From assembly GCF_025370105.1 (NCBI RefSeq), contig NZ_JANQBK010000020.1:1-47569 (forward strand): a DNA stretch of 47,569 bases, given 5' to 3'. A program made the translations under genes and the position numbers. The notes beneath the pieces are model-generated. The model searched no databases, was not told where the DNA came from, and worked only from the letters and a program-made list of their open reading frames with translations. The stretch's first letter is position 1, and every line of letters begins with the position of its first letter. Of the stretch, positions 42,414-47,569 are shown one piece after another. The DNA comes from Sphingomonas hylomeconis (GTDB lineage Bacteria; Pseudomonadota; Alphaproteobacteria; Sphingomonadales; Sphingomonadaceae).

Positions 42414-43311
42414 TGCCCTCGTCATCGGAGGTAGCTTTGCCGGCCTGTCCGCCGCCATGCACATCGCCCGCGCGCGCCGCTCGGTTTGCGTTGTGGACGC
42501 TGGCGCCCCGCGCAACCGCTTCGCCGACGCCTCGCACGGCTTCTTTGGACAGGACGGCAACGAGCCGCTCAGCATGATCGCGGGCGCGCGGGCGCAGCTC
42601 GAACTGTATCCGACCGTCCGCACCGTGGAAGGCGCAGCGACTGGCGCATCGCCCATCACCGGCGGCTTCGCGGTATCGCTGGCTAGCGGCGAGACGTTGA
42701 CCGCGGCCAAGCTGGTATTGGCCTTCGGCATCTCCGACGTGCTGCCGGAAGTGCCCGGGCTGGCCGAGCGCTGGGGCAAGAGCGTGCTGCACTGCCCGTA
42801 TTGCCATGGCTTCGAATATGGCGGTCAGCGTCTGGGCGTTCTGCAGACGATGCCGATGTCGGCGCATCAGGCGCTGCTCATTGCCGATTGGGGCCCGACC
42901 ACCTTGTATCTGAGCGGCGGTGACATGCCGGATGCCGAGATGCAGGCGAAGCTGGCGCGTCGCGGCGTCGCCATCGAACCGGCGCCGATCGTGGCGCTGC
43001 GCGGCAACGGTACGGCGCTGTCGTCGCTGCTGCTCGCGGATGGTCGCGAGGCCCGGATCGAGGCACTTTATCTCGCGCCACGCTCTCGGCTCAACAGTTC
43101 GATTGCCGAGCAGCTCGGCTGCGCCCTGGACGACGGCCCGTTCGGCCCGGTGATCCGTACCGATGCGGCGAAGCTGACCACTGTCCCTGGTGTATATGCG
43201 GCCGGCGATGCTGCGCGGGCGCCGCATAACGCTAGTTGGGCGGCTGCCGATGGCGTGACTGCAGGTGTCTCGCTCCACCAGTCGCTGGTGTTCGAGCCAC
43301 TGGCTGCCTGA
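42403..43311 (+). CDS. Thioredoxin-reductase-like NAD(P)/FAD oxidoreductase
   Basis: A flavoprotein of 302 residues, the usual length of low-molecular-weight thioredoxin-reductase-like enzymes. It has an N-terminal FAD dinucleotide fold (ALVIGGSFAGLSAAMHIARA), the redox-active CPYCHGFEYGG near residue 131, and a C-terminal FAD motif GVYAAGDAARAP. The typical NADPH GxGxxA motif after the CxxC is poorly conserved (GVLQTMPMSAHQA), so donor use is uncertain and it may belong to the ferredoxin- or donor-independent branch. It is co-transcribed with the Rrf2 regulator. Confidence 0.87.
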   Translation: MQHDALVIGGSFAGLSAAMHIARARRSVCVVDAGAPRNRFADASHGFFGQDGNEPLSMIAGARAQLELYPTVRTVEGAATGASPITGGFAVSLASGETLTAAKLVLAFGISDVLPEVPGLAERWGKSVLHCPYCHGFEYGGQRLGVLQTMPMSAHQALLIADWGPTTLYLSGGDMPDAEMQAKLARRGVAIEPAPIVALRGNGTALSSLLLADGREARIEALYLAPRSRLNSSIAEQLGCALDDGPFGPVIRTDAAKLTTVPGVYAAGDAARAPHNASWAAADGVTAGVSLHQSLVFEPLAA

Positions 43312-43327
43312 TCGAGGAACGGTGGGC

Positions 43328-44021
43328 ATGACGCAACGCACATCCTCGCCATTTGCGGACCCGGTCGCCGTCGCATCCTACGCAGCGGAGACGCGTCGCA
43401 AGGTCCCTGGGATGGCCGATCTCCACCGTATGGCAACATTGCTGCTTGCCGAGCAGGCGCCGGGGGATGCCCGGATCCTGGTGGTCGGCGCGGGGGGCGG
43501 GGCTGGAGCTCGCCGCCATGGCAAACGCACAGCCGAACTGGTGCTTTACCGGTGTCGATCCCTCGCCCGCCATGCTGGATCTTGCGCGGCAAGCCGCCTT
43601 GCCGTTCGCCGATCGGGTCACGCTCGTTGCGGGCACGGTCGATCAGTCGCCGCCTGAGCGCTTCGACGGCGCGACATGCCTGCTGGTGCTTCATTTTCTT
43701 GACCGGGACGAACGGCTGCAGACGTTGCGGGAGATCCGGCGTCGCCTGCAACCGGGCGGGCGGATCGTGGTGGCCCATCACGCGCCGCCCAGCGACGATC
43801 CCGAACGCTGGATGGCGCGCTCCGCCGCATTCGGCGACCGTGCTGCGTCCGACCCGGCAAAGGCTCGGGCCACCGGAAAAATGATGACTGAACGCCTGCC
43901 GCTGATCGCTCCAGCAGCGGAAGAAGACGTCATGCGCGAGGCTGGGTTCGTGGACGTCGCCCTGTTCTACGCAGCATTGTCATTTCGTGGCTGGTTCGCC
44001 GCCGATCGTCGGCCGAATTGA
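43328..44021 (+). pseudogene. SAM-dependent methyltransferase, frameshifted at a G-run
   Basis: The first 57 residues (MTQRTSSPFADPVAV...ARILVVGAGGG) are in one frame. The rest (LELAAMANAQPNWCFTGVDPSPAMLDLARQ...) continues in the next frame after the G-rich run at about 43492-43503, where one extra G explains the break. The SAM-binding motif I lies right at the break (VVGAGGG-LELA). The C-terminus ends FRGWFAADRRPN and its last residues run into the neighbouring broken hydrolase gene. It may be a real lesion, a phase-variable homopolymer or an assembly error. Confidence 0.7.
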
Positions 44022-44933
44022 TCCACACGAGCGGTGCGGTGATCGCGGCGAGCTTCGCGGACGGATCATAGCTGCGCGACGCATCGACCTGGTAGATCAG
44101 ATCGTTGGCATCGAGCAGCGGCAAGGCCTTGGCGACGCGATCTTGTGCGAACGCGGCGGCGCCCTCCCGCGTCGGGTACAGCGCCTGCAGATTGAGCGGC
44201 GCCGCACCCGCGATGACAAGGCCGTCTGCGCCGTACGCAGCCCTTGCATCGGCTGCGCTGTGTAATTGCCGCGCGCCCAGACCGGATCGGCCTTGATCCC
44301 GTCGATCAGCAATTGCCGCCACATTCGGTTCAGTCCGGCGATCGGCACCGGCTCGCATGCCATCGGCATCAGGGCGCGCGCGAAATCGGGATAGGTTTCA
44401 CCCCATAGCAGGCCGTGCATGCACCCCATCGACGTGCCCATGATCAGCCGCATGCGGCGGATGCCCAGCCCGTCGTACAGCAGGCGGTATTGCGCCTCGA
44501 CCATGTCGGCATAATCGTAGCGTGGAAATTTCATGCGTAGCCCGTCGGACGGCTTGGAAGATTGGCCGTGGCCGATCCCGTCGGGCAGGATGATCCAGTA
44601 GCGGCTGATGTCGAGCGGCTGGCCCGGGCCGTAAAGTTCGTTGGCGAATTGCGGCACCAGGAAATGCTTGCCGGTGCCGCCGGTGCCGTGAAGCACCATC
44701 ACCGCATTGTCGATCTCGCCGCGTGCATTGCGGTGCGGTGTGCCCAGCGTCGTATAATGGATGCGCAGGTCCGCCAGCGTCTCGCCCGACGCGAAGCGGA
44801 AGTCGCGGATGCGAAAGTCGGCCTCCTTGGTCGGCCAGCGCCGTGCCGCGGCGGGTTGTGGTACCGATGCGGCGAGCGGGGTCGGAGCGGGTACTGCCGC
44901 TTGGACGGCGAGCGCGAGAAGGATGGAAAGCAT
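44013..44933 (-). pseudogene. Alpha/beta hydrolase of the homoserine O-acetyltransferase type, frameshifted and truncated
   Basis: The N-terminal part (signal-like LSILLALAVQAAVPAP, then VMVLHGTGGTGK, LPDGIGHGQSSKPSDG, nucleophile elbow MGTSMGCMHGLLWG, residues to GNYTAQPMQGLR) is intact. Near 44235 the frame changes and the homology resumes as AAPLNLQALYPTREGAAAFAQDR...PLVWINSADD, then stops abruptly at about 44015 where the methyltransferase gene ends. The catalytic His segment is missing, so the product is probably inactive. An internal frameshift and a 3' deletion junction are therefore both visible. Confidence 0.75.
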
Positions 44934-45050
44934 GATGCGTTGTGCCTGCCCCCTCGCCGCTGCCAAGTGGCCTTTGCCTCACCAGCAAGCAGGCCTTGCG
45001 CAACCGGTGTCGGCTTGCCAGTCTGACGCTACAGATTGGGGGATCGACCG

Positions 45051-47129
45051 ATGCGTAAGATACTATTGGCATCGCTGCTGGTCGCGGCGGCGCCTTCGGC
45101 GATCGCAGCACCGCACGCGCCGCTTCAGCCGGCTGCACCCGCGCCGACCCAGGCAACGAAGGAGCAGTTGCTGACGGCCCCGGCGGGGGCGCGGCATTAT
45201 ACGATCAGCTCGATCGCCGGGAAGCATGGCGACATCTGGTCATGGACCTTGCCCGACGGGCAGATCGCCTATCGCATGACGATGTCGCTGCGCGGCTGGA
45301 TCACCGAGACCGACGAGACCATGACGCTCGGGCCGGACAAGCGGCCGATCGCGATCTCGATCCGCGGCTATACCGATAGCGGCGACGCGACCGAGAGCTT
45401 CACCGTCGATCCCGGCGGCGTCGCGCGCTGGAAAACGTCGGTCGATTCCGGGAATGCGCCGTTCACCGGCCGGCGCTACAACACCTATGGCGGTCCGTGG
45501 CTGGCGAGCGAGCATGACATCGAGGCGTTGGTCGCCGCGGGCGACAAGGGCGTCGATCTGCTGCCGACCGGCCATGCCACGCTGACGATCGGCGCGACGC
45601 ACAAGATCGACGGTCCAGCGGGGCCGAAGACGGTCAGGCTCGCCTTCATTCGCGGCTACGGGTTCGCCCCCTCCCCCGTCTGGCTCGACGAGCAGAACCG
45701 CTATTTCGGCAATGCCGGCGGCATGTCGCTGCTCCCCGAGGGCTATGAGAAGGCCGGCCCGATCCTGAAGGACGTGCAGGACAAGGCGACCGCCGCGATG
45801 GTGCGCGATATCGCAAATCAATTCCTGACACCGGCAAACCGTACGCCGACCTTGATCGATCACGTGCTGATGTTCGATTCGATCGCCGGCACCTATGTGC
45901 CGGACCGGGCGGTGCTGATCGCCGACGGCAAGGTTGCCGCGGTCGGCGCGGGGGGCTCGATCACGGCGCCGACGGGGGCGACGGTGCTCGACGGCCGCGG
46001 CAAGACGCTGTCGCCTGGGCTGTGGGACGCGCACCAGCATGTCGGCGACGATTGGTCGCTGCTGCAGAATCTCGCCACCGGCATGACCAATTATCGCAGC
46101 CCGGGATCGGAAATCGAGGACGCGTTGAGCATCCTCAAGCGCCGCGCCGCCGGCGACCTCCTCGCCCCAGATGGCAAGGTTTCGGTTGTCATCGATCGCA
46201 AGGACCCGCTCGCCGCGCAGGGCGCGCTGACCGTATCGTCGGCAGCGGAAACGATCGCCGCGGTCGACAAGATCAAGGCCGCCGGCCTGTGGGGGGTCAA
46301 ATTCTACACGTCGATGACCCCGGCCTGGATCGCGCCCGGCGCCGCGGAAGCGCACAGATTGGGACTGCATGTGAACGGCCATGTTCCCGCAGGCATGCGT
46401 CCGCTCGACGCGGTGCGCGCCGGCTATGACGAAGTCACGCACATCAACTTCATCATGATGCAGGCGATGCCGCAGGCCGTGGTCGACAAGGCGAACACCG
46501 CGGCGCGGCTGGAAGGCCCGGCCAAATACGGCAAGGACGTCGATCTCGATTCACCGGCGATGAAGGCATTCTATGCTGAACTTGCCGAGCGCAAGACGAT
46601 CATCGATCCAACGCTGACTGTTTGGGAGCCGCTGATGACGTCGGACGGCAGCGCGCTCTCGCCTGAATATGCGCCGTTCGCCGAGGTCGCGCCGCCCGCC
46701 GTCGTGCGCGGCTGGAAGATCAGCGGCTATCCGTTGTTCGATGGCCTGACGCGAAACGATTTCCGCAAGAGCTTCGCCAAGATGGTCGGGCTGGTCGGGC
46801 GATTGCACAAGGCTGGCGTACCGATCGTCGCCGGCACCGATGGCTACGGCCTCGAATTGGTACGCGAGTTGGAGCTGTATCAACAGGCAGGGTTAAGCAA
46901 TGCGGCAGCGCTGCAAACCGCGACGATCGTGCCGGCGCGCATGACGGGCATGGCCGATCGCACCGGATCGATCGCCGTCGGCAAGACGGCGGACATCATC
47001 CTGGTCGGCGGTGACGTATCGAAGGACCTCACCCGCCTGCGCCATGTCGAAACGGTGTTTCTCGACGGATACCGTCTTGATGGTAACAGCCTGCGACAGG
47101 CCAGCGGCCTTTCCGGCATGCCGAAATGA
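45051..47129 (+). CDS. Secreted amidohydrolase
   Basis: A metal-dependent hydrolase of about 692 residues with a signal peptide (RKILLASLLVAAAPSAIAAP). A 250-residue N-terminal beta-rich region of unknown role is followed by the amidohydrolase barrel. Metal ligands are in LWDAHQHVGDD, the probable carboxylated Lys in GVKFYTSM, His residues in HVNGHVPAG and EVTHINFIM, and Asp in VAGTDGYG. A closing beta-sandwich carries GSIAVGKTADIILVGGD. Substrates of this group (imidazolonepropionase- or prolidase-like) vary and cannot be fixed here. It is transcribed alone, divergently from the broken hydrolase. Confidence 0.88.
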   Translation: MRKILLASLLVAAAPSAIAAPHAPLQPAAPAPTQATKEQLLTAPAGARHYTISSIAGKHGDIWSWTLPDGQIAYRMTMSLRGWITETDETMTLGPDKRPIAISIRGYTDSGDATESFTVDPGGVARWKTSVDSGNAPFTGRRYNTYGGPWLASEHDIEALVAAGDKGVDLLPTGHATLTIGATHKIDGPAGPKTVRLAFIRGYGFAPSPVWLDEQNRYFGNAGGMSLLPEGYEKAGPILKDVQDKATAAMVRDIANQFLTPANRTPTLIDHVLMFDSIAGTYVPDRAVLIADGKVAAVGAGGSITAPTGATVLDGRGKTLSPGLWDAHQHVGDDWSLLQNLATGMTNYRSPGSEIEDALSILKRRAAGDLLAPDGKVSVVIDRKDPLAAQGALTVSSAAETIAAVDKIKAAGLWGVKFYTSMTPAWIAPGAAEAHRLGLHVNGHVPAGMRPLDAVRAGYDEVTHINFIMMQAMPQAVVDKANTAARLEGPAKYGKDVDLDSPAMKAFYAELAERKTIIDPTLTVWEPLMTSDGSALSPEYAPFAEVAPPAVVRGWKISGYPLFDGLTRNDFRKSFAKMVGLVGRLHKAGVPIVAGTDGYGLELVRELELYQQAGLSNAAALQTATIVPARMTGMADRTGSIAVGKTADIILVGGDVSKDLTRLRHVETVFLDGYRLDGNSLRQASGLSGMPK

Positions 47130-47569
47130 CCCATAAATCGCCATCCAGGCGGCACAAGCCGCTCCCGGAAACCTGCCGTTCATTCACAATCTGATTACAG
47201 CATTTACCGACCGAGATTTATTGGCAGCTTCAACCTCGAACAGTCGGAGAGCCTCGGGCTGAAAGTCGTGTGCAGCCTTTCCAGGCGGAGGGGGGCCAAG
47301 CTGAGCATTGAAAATCGCTTATCATTGGGAACAGCATTACGCCTTGTTCTGCCTAATAGCGCCTCGCAGGCTCGACATAGGGTGGGCATCGGCTGAGGAA
47401 CGAAACGACCCAATCATGGGTGCTCACCGCTGACAGCGGCGATCGGTAATGGCGCGAAGAATTTCGCCGAAGTGCGAGAGGCGCTGGAGGATCAGATAGC
47501 GATCCGGGAGCGCTGCTGGCGCGGGCTGGCCGATCTGGCGGCAGAGCCGACGCTGGCCATGATGCCGAA
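47130..47569. other. Right-hand end of window, no gene assigned
   Basis: A frame on the plus strand is open from 47397 to the window edge and contains GAKNFAEVREALEDQIAIR and AEPTLAMMP, which look protein-like. It has no ATG and no recognisable family, so it may be a gene remnant or the start of a gene that continues outside. Confidence 0.3.

Overview
This is a GC-rich stretch of chromosome from an alphaproteobacterium, most likely a sphingomonad (order Sphingomonadales). The evidence is two large TonB-dependent receptors with nearby transporters and esterases, a spinster-type MFS carrier, NodT-type efflux lipoproteins, and the general codon and GC style. The assignment is an inference from gene content, not a database match.

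Layout. (1) 1-8857: the 3' half of bamA, then a Cpx-like two-component system (minus strand) facing a tripartite RND efflux operon (plus strand). (2) 9352-17902, minus strand: TonB receptor, MFS carrier, type-B carboxylesterase, acyl-CoA ligase and TetR regulator with 4-bp or zero-gap junctions, followed by a separately operated SDR dehydrogenase. It looks like an uptake and degradation route for an esterified lipid-like substrate; matching inverted repeats upstream of the receptor and of the SDR are candidate TetR operators. (3) 18231-31243: a LacI-family regulon. A GCAATCGATTGC palindrome, or a one- or two-base variant, occurs upstream of an SGNH hydrolase, an HSL-type hydrolase, a TonB receptor (two copies), a divergent Tat-exported esterase and levansucrase-fructokinase pair (two copies), and a ceramidase-like hydrolase. 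A sugar MFS carrier lies in the same block. It resembles the Xanthomonas sux sucrose locus, with GH68 plus fructokinase instead of amylosucrase and with four or five extra ester or amide hydrolases, so acylated sucrose or fructan is a reasonable candidate substrate. (4) 31090-32300: a decayed strip with a LysR remnant. (5) 32302-41440: an RNA-repair and RNA-quality-control module: rtcR (sigma-54 activator), then on the opposite strand a sigma-54 promoter, rsr (Ro60/TROVE), five tandem Y RNA-like genes, rtcB, an unknown 160-residue gene and rtcA, and lastly a tandem AAA+ ATPase. (6) 41449-47129: a CzcA/CusA remnant, an Rrf2 regulator with a thioredoxin-reductase-like flavoprotein, a frameshifted methyltransferase abutting a broken alpha/beta hydrolase, and a secreted amidohydrolase.

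The most interesting element is the array at 37319-38011. Five RNAs each close with an 8-bp stem whose outer pairs change in a compensatory way between copies. Each carries a T-arm-like hairpin, and in the clearest copies this is followed by a loop-capped acceptor-like stem and then a D-arm. That is the tRNA order circularly permuted, with the ends placed where the anticodon would be. The array lies between the genes for Ro60 and for the RtcB RNA ligase, so the RNAs, their binding protein and a tRNA-sealing enzyme are probably made from one stress-induced transcript.
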